Both the position numbers and the translations under genes were made by a program. A stretch of DNA of 64,000 bases from Triplophysa rosa (lineage: Eukaryota; Chordata; Actinopteri; Cypriniformes; Nemacheilidae), in NCBI RefSeq assembly GCF_024868665.1, contig NC_079898.1, positions 14,058,358 to 14,122,357 on the forward strand. Direction: 5' to 3'. How positions within the stretch are numbered: position 1 is the stretch's first letter; every line of letters begins with the position of its first letter. Under the pieces are notes generated by a model. That model had not been told where the DNA came from, searched no databases, and saw nothing but the letters and a program-made list of their open reading frames with translations. Below, one piece after another: positions 1 to 12,500 of this stretch.

Positions 1-393
1 CTCCTCACCTCCTCATCCTCTGGCTCTCAAACATGGCCGGCACATTTTCTTTCAGTAACTCCCGGCACGACCCCCACAGCACACTGCATTTTTTAAATAA
101 CCCACACCATGAGCTGAAAAGAGAATTAGTTTCTGATCTCCTTAAAGCATGGCTGTCTGGAGCTCATATATTATACATGGGCGTTTGCAAATGAGGGGGT
201 TTCTAAACCTGCAGAAGATCAGGTGATGGCGCACTGGGACAGCCACCTGAAGGCATCAAAGCCTCCAGACGCATTAGAAATGCAGTGTTTGTTAATGAGC
301 AGTCTGCAAAGAACAGAAGTTTGAATCCGGTTATTTGCGTCGGACATTATCGACTTGAAATATCTGTGAGTCATGATATGTGTGTTCCTGTAG
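1..393 (+). other. zswim8 intron, 3' part
   Basis: This stretch ends in the acceptor TTCCTGTAG just before local exon 1. I see no coding exon in it; the short open frames match no part of ZSWIM8. The next upstream exon must lie left of the window. Confidence 0.7.
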
Positions 394-501
394 GCATCTG
401 CGGTGTGTCTCCGAGCACCTGTGTCAGAGTCCCTGTCCAGATTACAACGGGATCAACTTCAGAAGTTTGCACAGTACCTCATCAGTGAACTCCCACAACA
501 G
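394..501 (+). CDS. zswim8: zswim8 local exon 1
   Basis: 36 codons in phase 0, reading VCLRAPVSESLSRLQ and then DQLQKFAQYLISELPQQ. The acceptor is TGTAG before 394 and the donor is GTGAGG at 502. It belongs to the helical repeat region that follows the SWIM finger. Confidence 0.92.
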
Positions 502-3500
502 GTGAGGCCTCATTGCCTATTGCTTCTGAGCTCTGAAGTCAATTATCATGAAAAAGGAATTTTAAGTAATGGAAACCTGGAAAAAGGAATTTTAAGTCCT
601 TGAAATAAATCAAATCTACACATTACACATTATCTCTGGCTGTATTGTGTCACCAGATCTTACCGACAGCTCAGCGTCTCCTGGATGAGCTCCTTTCTTC
701 CCAGTCTACTGCTATTAACACCGTGTGTGGAGCTCCGGGTATGCACTGACCTACAAACCACTATTAATAACCACATTATTTTTTTCTTTCTCAGTCTCGG
801 TTAAGATTTTGAATGTTCACTTTGTTAATTCTCATTTTTCTGTTTAAATGATTGGATTCGCAGATCCTACCGCAGGCCCTTCAGCTTCTGACCAGAGCAC
901 TTGGTATTTAGATGAGTCCACCCTCAGTGACAACATAAAGAAAACCCTGCACAAGTTCTGTGGCCCATCACCTGTTGTATTTAGGTAAAATAAACCAAAC
1001 CCTGTTGTCATCCATATTCTTAAAACACTGCTTTATTGTTTATCCAGTGTCAAGTTAGCAAGAGTGCTGTTGTGCTGAATATCAGCATAGTAGTTCAGCA
1101 ACAGCACAATTGTGAGTGTTGATATTGCTTATATATAACAAGATTCTATATTAAGTTACATTAAAGGGCTAGTTCACCCAAAAATAAAAATTGTCATCAT
1201 TTATTCACCCTCATGTGGTTCAAAGTTTTTTTTCTGTGGTACAGAAAATAACATATTTTGAGAAATGTCGCAGTGGTTTTGTGTCCATACAGTGGAAGTT
1301 AATGGGGGCAAATGTTTGGTTACAAAGATTTGCCATAATATCCTCTTTTGTGTTCTGAACAAGAAAGTAAGTCATACTGGTTTGGAATGACATGAGTAAA
1401 TGATGAAAGAATTTTATTTTTGAGTGTACTGTCCTTTTAAAGTGGTCGGTGTGCCAGTCAACCAGTTCTTTTCATTCTTTATTTAATCATAATGCGAGGG
1501 AGATTTAACAGTTCTTTTGCTCTGTCACTTGTTCTCAGTGATGTGAACTCCATGTATCTATCATCCACTGAGCCTCCCGCAGCCGCGGAATGGGCTTGTT
1601 TGCTGAGACCTCTGCGAGGAAGAGAGCCAGAGGGCATCTGGAACCTTCTGTCCATCGTCAGAGAGATGTTCAAGAGGAGGGACAGTAACGCTGCTCCTCT
1701 TTTAGAGATCCTCACCGAACAGTGTCTCACCCATGAACAGGTACTGAACCTCATTCAGCCACACCACATTCAACTTATTTATCTGAATGGCTTTTGACCA
1801 ATTGGAATCAAGAATTCCAGAGTGCTGCTTAATAATCCCTCTCACGCTTTAATGACTGCTGTAATGACTAGACTAATGTCTGCTGTTCTCTCTTCATCCA
1901 GATTATTGGTTGGTGGTACAGTGTGAGGACATCTGCCTCTCACAGCAGTGCCAGCGGGCACACAGGCCGCAGTAATGGCCAGACAGAGGTGGCAGCGCAT
2001 GCCTGTGCCAGTATGTGTGATGAAATGGTGGTCTTATGGAGAATGGGAGTGTTAGATCCAACCATGAGCCCACAGAGGTGAGCAACTGAGCAGAGCTTTT
2101 TCTAAACTTGAATAACTTTAGGCTGTTGAACTCTTGAGGATTTGTGGTTATATTTGTGCCAATGTTCTCTGTCTGTGTTTCCTCAGGCGTTTAGAACTTG
2201 CTGCCCAGCTGAAGCAGTGGCACCTAAAAGTTATAGAGATAGTGAAACGTGGACAGCATCGCAAGTCCTTGGACAAACTCTTCCAAGGCTTCAAACCAGC
2301 TGTGGAATGCTGCTACTTCAACTGGGAAGTCGCCTATCCGTTACCTGGCATCACCTATTGCGGTGCGGATAAGAAAAATGCCTCATTTTGTTGGTCCAGG
2401 GCAATGCAGCACCTCCGAACTAAAGCTGGGGCTACTGGGGATTCTCAAGATCCTGGAACCCGCAGCGGGATGTCTGAAGCTAATTCCGCCGAACACAAGT
2501 CACGGAGCAGCTCCCACCCTCCCCAGCAGGAAGTGGCTGTCCGACCTAAAGAGACCTTGGTGAGCAAGAGAAAAGGAGTGTCGGGGGTCAACAGCACCAG
2601 TGGTGGGGTGTTGGTGCGTCTGGGCGGTGGGGTTGCTCTCTCTCTTGAGGAGGGAGGAAAAGGCATGTATAAATCCGGCTCCTCTCCATCAACTGGTAGC
2701 AAAACCAAGCTAACACAAAGCAACAAGGGCTCGTGTGGAAGTTCAAGTGGCCTCGGTGGGAAGCACCCTAGCGCTAAACGGCGAACCAGCAGCGAGGACA
2801 GTTCTCTAGAGCCTGATATGGCAGAGTTGAGTCTGGATGATGGCTCCAGTCTGGCACTTGGGGCAGAGGCCAGTAACACTTTTGATTTCCTTCCACCTCC
2901 GCCTGAGATGCTACCTTCACCCAGCCCCCTTCTTCGCGAGCCACGCAAATTCGGCAGCAGCGGCGCTTCGAAGGATCGCCCGTTTGAGACTAAACGTGCA
3001 CCACAATCTGCTCCTGATGGCCATACCTGCTTTTCGAAAGAGAGCTCCATGACGGCCTCGGTTGTGGTAGTTATGGAGAAAGAGGTTGAGGTAGAGGCAG
3101 ATCTGGATGAGAATGGAGGAGATGAGGACCCGGTTGATGATGCTCAGCCCTCTGCGTCGACCACCGGCAAGGCTCAGCAAAGCCGGATAGAGGGAGATGG
3201 GAGTGGGGCTTCAGGAGGGTCTCCTGGACCACAGGCAGCTGAGGCGGTGGCTGGTGGAGATGCAGTGGGTGATGATGACTATCAAGCATACTACCTTAGC
3301 GCTGCATCGGAAGAGGGAGTGGAGAGAGGGGTTGCGGATAGCAACCATGAGGAAGAACCGGACATCTTTGCTGGGATTAAACCTCTGGAACAAGAGGGCA
3401 GGATGGAGGTAAAATATTTTTTTAAGACCATCTAGACTTTTTATTGTCCAAATTGGATTCTAATATAGTCTGATTGTATTGTAGGTGCTGTTTGCCTGTG

Positions 3501-6500
3501 CTGAGGCTCTTTATGCTCACGGCTACAGTAATGAGGCGTGCCGATTGGCTGTCGAACTTGCTCGAGATCTTCTGGATAATCCACCCGACCTCAAGGTGGA
3601 GCAGCCCCAGACAAAGGTACCAAATTTGACAGTAGGATGTTATGCGTATAGCCGTGCTGATGCTCACAGATGAGATTGAATGGATCCTTGCCTTTCCTAG
3701 GGTAAAAAGAGCAAGGTGTCAACCACTAAACAGACTCAGGTGGCCACAAACACCCTGTCTAAAGTAGCCTTCCTGCTAACTGTGCTGAGTGAGAGACTGG
3801 AGCTCCATAACCTGGCCTTCAACACTGGCATGTTCTCTCTGGAGATGCAGAGACCTCCCGCTTCTACTAAAGCCCTTGAGGTAAAACAGAATATTACATT
3901 ATTTTGATACATCTAATGATCTATTTGACAGAACAGTTTAATATTATTTATTGAGATATGTGTTGGGTCAGTATTGGAATGGGTAAGCATAGCGCATGCG
4001 TATTGTGTGTCATATGTATGATGTAGGGTTTTAAATCTCTGAAGTCTGAGCTTTTGTGTTCTTGTGTTAGGTAAAGCTGGCATATCAGGAGTCAGAGGTG
4101 GTGGCTCTGCTGAAGAAGATTCCTCTTGGGATTGTAGAAATGACTTCCATAAGGGACAGAGCTGAGCAGCTCCGTGATGGAAACTTCTGCGACTATCGGC
4201 CTGTTCTGCCCCTCATGCTTGCTAGCTTCATATTTGATGTGCTGTGCACGCCCGGTAAGTCAAATGTCTGCCACATGAGCATTTTAAAAATCCCCCAAAC
4301 TCCCAATGCACATCTATCATTATGCTTTCCATTCAAACAGTGGTGTCTCCCACGGGCTCTCGACCTCCTAGCCGTAACCGTAACAACGAGATGCCTGGCG
4401 ACGAGGAGCTGGGCTTTGAGGCTGCTGTAGCAGCTCTTGGTAAGAGTTAATTCATGTGAAATGCACAAAAGCATCCAGTACTGCTGTGTGTTAGACATTT
4501 TTTCTCCATTTGTGTTTTACTCATTTCTCTTTCTCGTTCTGCTGTTTCATTTTTTCAGGTATGAAAACTACAGTTAGCGAGGCAGAGCATCCTCTCCTCT
4601 GTGAGGGGACACGGAGAGAGAAAGGAGACCTGGCTCTGGCGCTGATGATCACGTATAAAGATGACCAAAGCAAGTTAAAAAAGGCAAGAACCTTGAAAAA
4701 AAACTCTCCTCTTACATACTCTGCTTGATGCTGGTAAAATTTGAGTGTTCATGTCTGATTTTTTCTTTTTGTAGATTCTCGATAAGCTCCTTGATCGTGA
4801 GAGCCAGACCCATAAGCCTCAGACTCTGAGCTCCTTTTACAGCAAACCAGCCAACAGCAGTCAGAAGAGCCCATCCAAACATTCCACCCATGGTACCAGT
4901 GGTGCCACGGGCGGAGTGTCAAAGCACGGCCCGTCAGCATCATCGGCCGCTGTGCAGGGTGTGAGCAGTGGGGGAGCGGCGGCACAGCAGGGAGGTTTAA
5001 CGGGTGGAGTTCAGAGCTCAGCGTCAGGAGAAGGAGTCGGTGACAATAGAGATCAAGGTGAACCATCTCAAACAAGGTCTCACGGGTGAACAGTTTTGTC
5101 CGCTTGGATTACAAAGTAATTCCGAATGGATAGTGCCGGAAACAGAAAATGCTAATTCTGTCTGCATTTGCTCACCTTCATGTTGTTTCAAAAGCTTGTG
5201 ACTAACGGTGTGAACACAGATTAAATATTTTAAAGAAGCTGTTTTCTATGCAATGGAAGTTAACTGGAATCAAAGCTCACAGCATGAGTGGGAGGAAATA
5301 ACATAATTTTTGTTTTTGGGTGAACTGTTCCTTTGACAGATGTAATGTTGTGTAGTTCTTTTACAAAATAAATGCGACAGTGCCAAGAGAGGAGCTCATT
5401 TTATGTGCTAAAATGTTTGTTATTGTCTCGTGTCCTTATGGTGTTTGTTAAGATCCTGTTTAATATTTATGTCTCTCGTACTTGTTTTGGCAGAGGGTGC
5501 GCAGTCCTCCTCCTGTGAGCAGCAGAGCGAGGCTGCACCCTTCAAGCCTGAGGGCACTGTGCCCAGCCGTCTGGCGCTGGGGGGCCGCGGGGCATACAGC
5601 ACACGCTGCTGGGGATCACCTGTACGGCAGAAGAAGAAACACACGGGTGAGAAACAGTGGGCTTTGCATTTTTATGTCACAAAGAGGTCATAAACCAACT
5701 CAATTCATACATTAAGTTTTGTTTAGTATTACTTTAAAGTAATTATGTATGCGTAAAGACATTTCAAAGTGTAATAAGTTGTTTTAGTCATATTGTTTCT
5801 GACCTCTGTTTTCTCAGGCATGGCAAGCATTGACAGTAGCGCTCCAGAGACCACCTCAGACAGCTCCCCTACTCTCAGTCGACGCCCACTTCGAGGGGGT
5901 TGGACAGCTGCTTCCTGGGGGAGAGGACAGGACAGTGACAGCATCAGTAGCTCTTCCTCCGATTCACTGGGCTCGTCATCATCCAGCGGCTCACGCAGAG
6001 CCGGAGGAGGAGCCAGAGCCAAGAGTACTGACACCAGCAGGTGAGACAAACCTGTGACCTTTCATCCTCATTAAAGGTGACTAAAATGTTTTTGAGGTGA
6101 ATGGAGACCTGGGGAATGCTTCTCTTTATATCTTTTTTGTATATCTGTTCCATGTCGTGGACAATGGTTTTATTTGAAGCCATTATAATTCAGTTGTTTG
6201 TGATTTTACTGAGTCAGGGGTTTCATTTTAGTCAAAACTTGTTTGTTCGTCTGTGGGTTTGTTCAAAGAGGTTACACATTTTTTTTTGCCGTATCTAAAT
6301 CAAGTCTGTGTAGTTGTTGGTGTTTTGACCAGCAAAAAAGTCAATTCATTTTTGCTCTGTTGGTAGTCATTTACCTCATTACATTTGTGAATTTGACAGA
6401 TGCTTCTATCCAAAGTGCATTCAGGCTATATACATTTGTATTGTATTTCATATGTGTGTTCCCTGGGAATCCAATACATGACAGCTGCAGGAAAACCATT

Positions 6501-9500
6501 CACTATAGTGCTCACCATGTACTGAAGGAGCACATTATCCCTCTTCCATTTAGGTATAAAGGCCGTCGGCCTGAATGCCACGCTCCACATGTGCCCAACC
6601 AACCATCTGAGGCAGCTGCCCATTTTTATTTCGAGCTGGCCAAGACTGTGCTGATTAAAGCTGGAGGAAACAGCTCCACCTCCATCTTCACTCAACCCTC
6701 TGCCAGCGGAGGCCACCAGGGGCCCCACCGCAACCTGCATCTGTGTGCCTTTGAGATTGGCCTGTATGCCCTCGGCCTGCATAATTTCGTGTCTCCAAAC
6801 TGGCTGTCAAGAACTTATTCGTCACATGTTTCGTGGATTACAGGTGAGAGGAAAATGTATGGTATTTGTCTTTTTGTCTTTGTATTCGACTTCAAGGGGC
6901 GAAAATTTTAAATTTTTTGAAAATTGAAAAGCCTTTGAATTTAAAACATTTTTAAGATGCATATGGTTGGAGTTGGTCAGTCAGTTTAGAATTACATTTG
7001 TAGTGGTGTAACGGCCGGGCACGCAGGGCACGCACTGCGGGAGGGACCCGCGTGGTGGGGGCCCAAAAAAATCGTATTTTTGACGTGAATAATTGGGAAT
7101 TTTGTTGTAAATGTTTGCCTACCCCGCTGTTTGGTGATCACCGTCCCTGTGTCTCGATCAGCTCCCTTGCTCCCGAGATCGTGAATCAGTATATCATGTA
7201 CATGGTCCGGGCACTGGAAAGGACCCTGGCTCCCTTCTCATTGGGACACCGTTCACTTATTTTCCTGTGGCGTGAATGCTTAAGCGCGTGGTGATACTTC
7301 ACAGCTGGTATTAATCAACAACCGGCAAAACAGTCATCTCTCTGACTTTATTTTTTTAAATACTGGTTGAAGTACATATGAGAAACACTTTCATTAGTAT
7401 GATTTGTGTGATGTATTGTACTTCGTTATATTTAAAATCCGTTACTGAGTAAAAAAAATAATGAAAACATTGCAATCAAAAAACGCGACAGGAAATTACT
7501 CCAGTGAATAATGGGCGCGAGTTTGCGCCAATACCAGAAGATGCGATGGAGACGGGGGAAGCTAGACTTTGGTAGTGCACCTGTTCTAAAGGTGAAACCC
7601 CATTGAACTCTGACTGCTGAAGACAATGAAGTAAACCCCAGGCCATATTTAAGCAACCATTTCAGCTTCAAGACAAGATAATTGGACGCTGTGCAAACCG
7701 GATTTTATAAAAATCCTTATGTGCAAGAATGTAGAAGTAAGATAAATAATATTTGTTTAAATAATGCTCGTACCCTTGTTGCATTGGTAACTAACAAGAA
7801 GTTTGGACAGTTTAGTAAAAGTCAAAACGACATTGGTGCATAAGGCTATATTTTAAGTGTTTTGTAGATGCACGGTTCACTGATGTGTCTGCACCACATT
7901 TACGCAGTGTGAATGGAACCGAACTGAAAAACGTCTGCTTTAATGACATATTTAAAGGAGCATCATATGTCTCTCTCTTCTGTAAGCGTGGGGTAAGAAA
8001 GTCACATGAATATGCTTGCCATTTCATGCATTTTGAAAAGCCTCGCAGCCCTGCCGTAAAAATGACCGTGTTGCCAGATCATATTGTTGAAAAGAACAGC
8101 AAACAATGACAAGCCCAAAATAAACCTACAAATCAACACATTTAATAAGGCAAAAAACCACTACGTGCAACTGTTCACTTTATTAACTATATAATGTATA
8201 TGCAGCTTCATAAGAAAAGACTAAACAACAAATGCGAAGCTCTTAAAAATATGTAAACATGGCAACACCGCGAGAGTGCGCTGTGATGCTCTAAACATAA
8301 TCAAAACACAGCGTCTCTGTCTGTATTTTAGTTAAAATTGCCTCACTTTACAAGTCTTTGGTCGAAAACAGCAGATACGTATCAAACGGATTAAACTTTT
8401 GGGATTCATGTTTCTTGTTAATTGCCATCAACGGCAAAAATGTTGCCATGGTAACGATCGGGTTACAACTGTCAACCATCACAATTACTCTAATTCCATA
8501 CAAACGTGGAACCCTGCGTGGAACGATTTATACATGGTTTCACTACTGAAACTTAGCTGTGTGTACCATTGATAATTTATTAAGAAAATAAGGCTTACAA
8601 TCGTTTTTAAGGCTTAATTTTGCTTCTGAAGAAAATGTATATTGATTTAAGAATTGTTTAGTTAATATTTATGCTAAACAAGACAAAAAAATATTTATTT
8701 GTTGCAGTGCACTCGTTTTAATGTATAAAATTAGACACCATGACTATTGTTGGTGTTGCACAAAACAGGAGAGGTCCCCCTCCCGCTTTTAAAAAGTAAC
8801 TAAGTAGCTTTTACTTTGAGTAAATATTAAACAAGCTACTTTTTACTTGAGTGGATTTTTGACTGGTAATTTGACTTGTACTCAAGTACAATTTCATCAA
8901 AGTAGTAGTACTTGTATTTGAGTATAATATTTTTGTACTTTTTCCACCTCTGTCTGTTACATATCGGTGCACAAATTTGGTCGATTATTAAATGTAACTG
9001 TTAAGTAGATTGTGTTGCCTGCCTGTCTAGCAACGTTTGTTTTTATGCATAACATAAAATAAGCGTTTGTCTTTTAAAAGTTACAGTGCCTTGCAAAAGT
9101 ATTCATCCCCCTTCATTTTATTCAAATTTTGTTATGTTGCTGCCTTATCTTAAACTACTTTAAATGAAAAATAATTTACATTAATCTACACTCCATGCAC
9201 AATAATGACAAAACAAAAAAACAGGTTTGTGACAAAATTTATTAAAAATTAAAAACTGAAGTACATTGCATTAGTATTCATACCCTTTTCTGGGACACTT
9301 GAAAATTAGTTTTGCTTGTTGATGTTTATACACTTCGAGTGGAGTTAACCTGTGCCAGATTCAATTGAATAAGTATGATTTGGAGCGGCACATACCTCTC
9401 TATAAAGGGTGCAACAGCTGAAAATGCATATCAAAGTAAAAACCAAGACATGAGGTAAAAAGAACTGCCAGTAGAGCTTTGAGACAGGATTGTATCAAGG

Positions 9501-12500
9501 CACAGATCTGGGGAAGACTTCTGAAAAAAATCTGCTGTATTGAAGGTTCACAGAAGCATGTAGTCTCCATTTATCCTCAATGAAAGAGGTTTGGAACCAC
9601 CAGATCTCTTACTTGAGCTGACCTCCTGTCCAAACTGAGCCATCGATGGAGAAGGGTCTTGGTTAGAGCGGTGACCAAGAAGCTGATGATTACTCTGGTT
9701 GAGCTCCATGATCATATATGGAGATGGGAGAAACTTACAAAAGGACAAACATCACTGCAACGCTCCTCCAATCTGGGCTTTATGGCTTATTGCCCAGACT
9801 CAAGCCTAGTGAAGAAACATGGAAACTTGAAATATGCAGGAACGTACTTCAACGAATCTTTCAAACTGTCAGAAACAAGATATTCTGGTCTGATGAATCT
9901 CAGATTCATGCATCATGTCCGGAGAAATCCAAAGAATTGCTCAACACCTGTACAATACCGTCTTAACAGTAAAGTGTAGTGGAAACAGCATCATGATGTG
10001 GGGGTGTTTTTCAGCTTCAGGGACTGTACACAAAATTACGGAGATGATGATCATGAAAACCTAGCCCAGAACATTCAGAATCTCAGACAGGGCAGAAGGT
10101 TCATTCTCCAACATGACACTAAGCGGGTTTCCATCACTCTGGTTTTATTCGCATTTTGAAGTTTCGCATCAGAAACGAGTGATGGAAACGCCAAATTTCG
10201 AATTAAAAACCCTTAATTCGCAAAAAGTTGTTACGCTCTCTTGAGGTGGTTTTTCATTTTTGCGAAAAAGGGTTAATGCGAATAATGGGAGATGGAAACA
10301 CATTTGCCGAATAAATTCCTCCAAAAAGTCACGTAATTGCACTATGAGATGGCGTAACCTGACTAACCAGAGTACTGATCTTGTTACACAGCATCAGAAA
10401 TATTGTTATGGTCATTCTTAAACGTCTAAGCAAAGTTGTCAAGTATTTCTGTAATTGCCTCTTAGAACTGTCACAACTGTGTTTCCCAAACAGCAGGCCT
10501 CCACAAAAGCACCGCATTTATTGTGTTTCGTAATCGTCTGCTTGCGCAAGTATTATTCTATATGAAAATCATTATATTCAGTGGCTTCTCTTACTTTTCT
10601 TACTGATATTTAGTGGCAGTTTATTAGGAAGTGACGGTTGACTATTTGGATGGAAACGGTGCTTTTTCGAAAATGTTTTATGCGATATTCCAATTTTGCG
10701 CATAAGCTAAATTCGCAACTTTGGATGGAAACCCGGCTAATGATCCTAAGCACACAACTAAAACAATGCAAGAGTGGCTTATGGACAACTCTGTCTATGT
10801 CCTTGAATGGCCCAGCTAGTGCTTGAACCCAACTGAACATCTCTGTAGAAACCTGAAAATGTCTGTCTACTGATGATCTCCATCCAACCTGACAGAGTTT
10901 GAGAGGATCTGAGCAGAAGAATGGCAGAAAATTGCCAAATGCAGATGTGTAAAGCTTTTCACATCATACCCAAAAAGATTTGAGTCTGTAAAGGTGCTTT
11001 AACCATTTTCTGAGTTGAGGGTATGAATACTTGTGCAATGTACTTATTTTTGTTTTTATTTTTAATAAATTTGCAAAGCTGTCAAAAATCATTTTTTTGT
11101 TCTGTCATTATTGTGCATGGAGTGTAGATTAATGTAATTTTTTTTTTTTAAAGTAGTTTAAGATAAGGCAGCAGCATAACAAAATGTGAATAAAATGAAG
11201 GGGGATGAATACTTTTGCAAGGCACTGTATATCGCGAGTTCATTGAGTTTTGCTCCTGCGATTTCGGTTAAACGTCTTCACGTGATTTCCGGTAAGGGAA
11301 CATAGTGATCATCTTTGCTCCCTGGTTTTTGCTGTGCATTGTAGGGTTGGGAATCGTTTGAATTTTATCGATTTCGATTCTTATCGATTCCCAGTTTCGA
11401 TTCCACATTTAGATACAGTATATAATGAAACTATGGTTAATTTGTGATTCCTGTGCTTTTAATGCAAATACTAGAGTTAAACTATGCTTACTAAAGTAAA
11501 AATATTGTTAATGTTCATAAGGGCTTTTTTTTTAAATATCAGCAGATCACGCAAAGCGTGTACTTTTCTGAAAGTATGCACACAAGAATAAGACGAATTC
11601 AAATTTTAATCTCAAGTAGTGTTGTCACGGTACCAAAATTTCAGTAGTCTGTACCAATACCAGTAAAATTCCACGGTTCTCGGTACCAATTTCGGTACCA
11701 AAGTAAAACACCAGTACATGCTAATTGAAACACAATTTTATTAATAAAGCTCATTATTAATATAAATGTATAGAAAGCAATGCCATTTTGTATACATGAA
11801 GTATAAGTTAATTGTTGCTGAAACTGTTGTGTGCTCACTGGGGTCTTTCATGCTGATGAACATCCTCCTCAGTCTGCTGCTGTAGAAGACAATAAGAGAA
11901 TAGAATAAACTTCAGTAAGTCAACTGACTGAACAAACATGCATATGCAATATTAAATCAAACATCAGTTTTTATACTGCATTTACACAAGATTACTTACA
12001 TTAAGGTAACTGTATATTAAAATAATAAATGCAACAGATATACAGTATTTTTCTTTAGTGTAAATGTGGCTTTTTAAACCTAATAGAGTTATCTATCCAA
12101 GACATACACATTGTTAGTCATACAGTTAGTATGCTAGTTTTCTAGCACATAGATTGCAGATAGGCCTATATAAAATAGGTACTGTAAACCCCATCCTGTC
12201 CTCCCACTTATTTTACCCCATTACAGTTATAAAAGCATTAAATGGTTACTAAAGACACTTGACTAGCATTGGCGCTAACAAATTAACACGCAAACAGGGA
12301 CGTTTATTTTAACGTAACCTTTAACTTAACATATGATACAACATTCATAATGCAAACGCGAACAGAATTTGAAACTAACCGCTTGAACTTGTTAACTTAA
12401 ATCCGGATGCTTCCTCGTTTCACCACAAAACTCTGTTCGTTTTCTTCGTGATATGACTTTAATCTGAAGTATTTCTGCGCGCATCTCTTGTGGATCGGAG

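Larger units (their letters stand above)
9084..11227 (+). mobile_element. Tc1/mariner element with dead transposase (intron 15)
   Basis: Flanked by TA at 9082-9083 and 11228-11229. The terminal inverted repeats are about 200 bp and begin CAGTGCCTTGCAAAAGTATT. Each repeat holds an outer and an inner AAGTATTCAT-type direct repeat, the IR/DR layout known from fish Tc1 elements. The body (about 9470-10120 and 10741-11000) is Tc1 transposase-like DNA in several frames with many stops. The element is split by the insertion at 10123-10737. Confidence 0.85.

Noticed and set aside
2445..3050. 201-residue open frame on the minus strand
   Set aside because: It is the antisense shadow of the GC-rich, low-complexity zswim8 exon 6; no known protein features.
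6243..6911. 222-residue open frame on the plus strand
   Set aside because: It is exon 15 of zswim8 extended by chance into both introns; the spliced exon is reported instead.
7885..8109. 74-residue open frame inside intron 15
   Set aside because: No recognised motif, no matching splice phase with zswim8 exons, and it lies in old transposon DNA.
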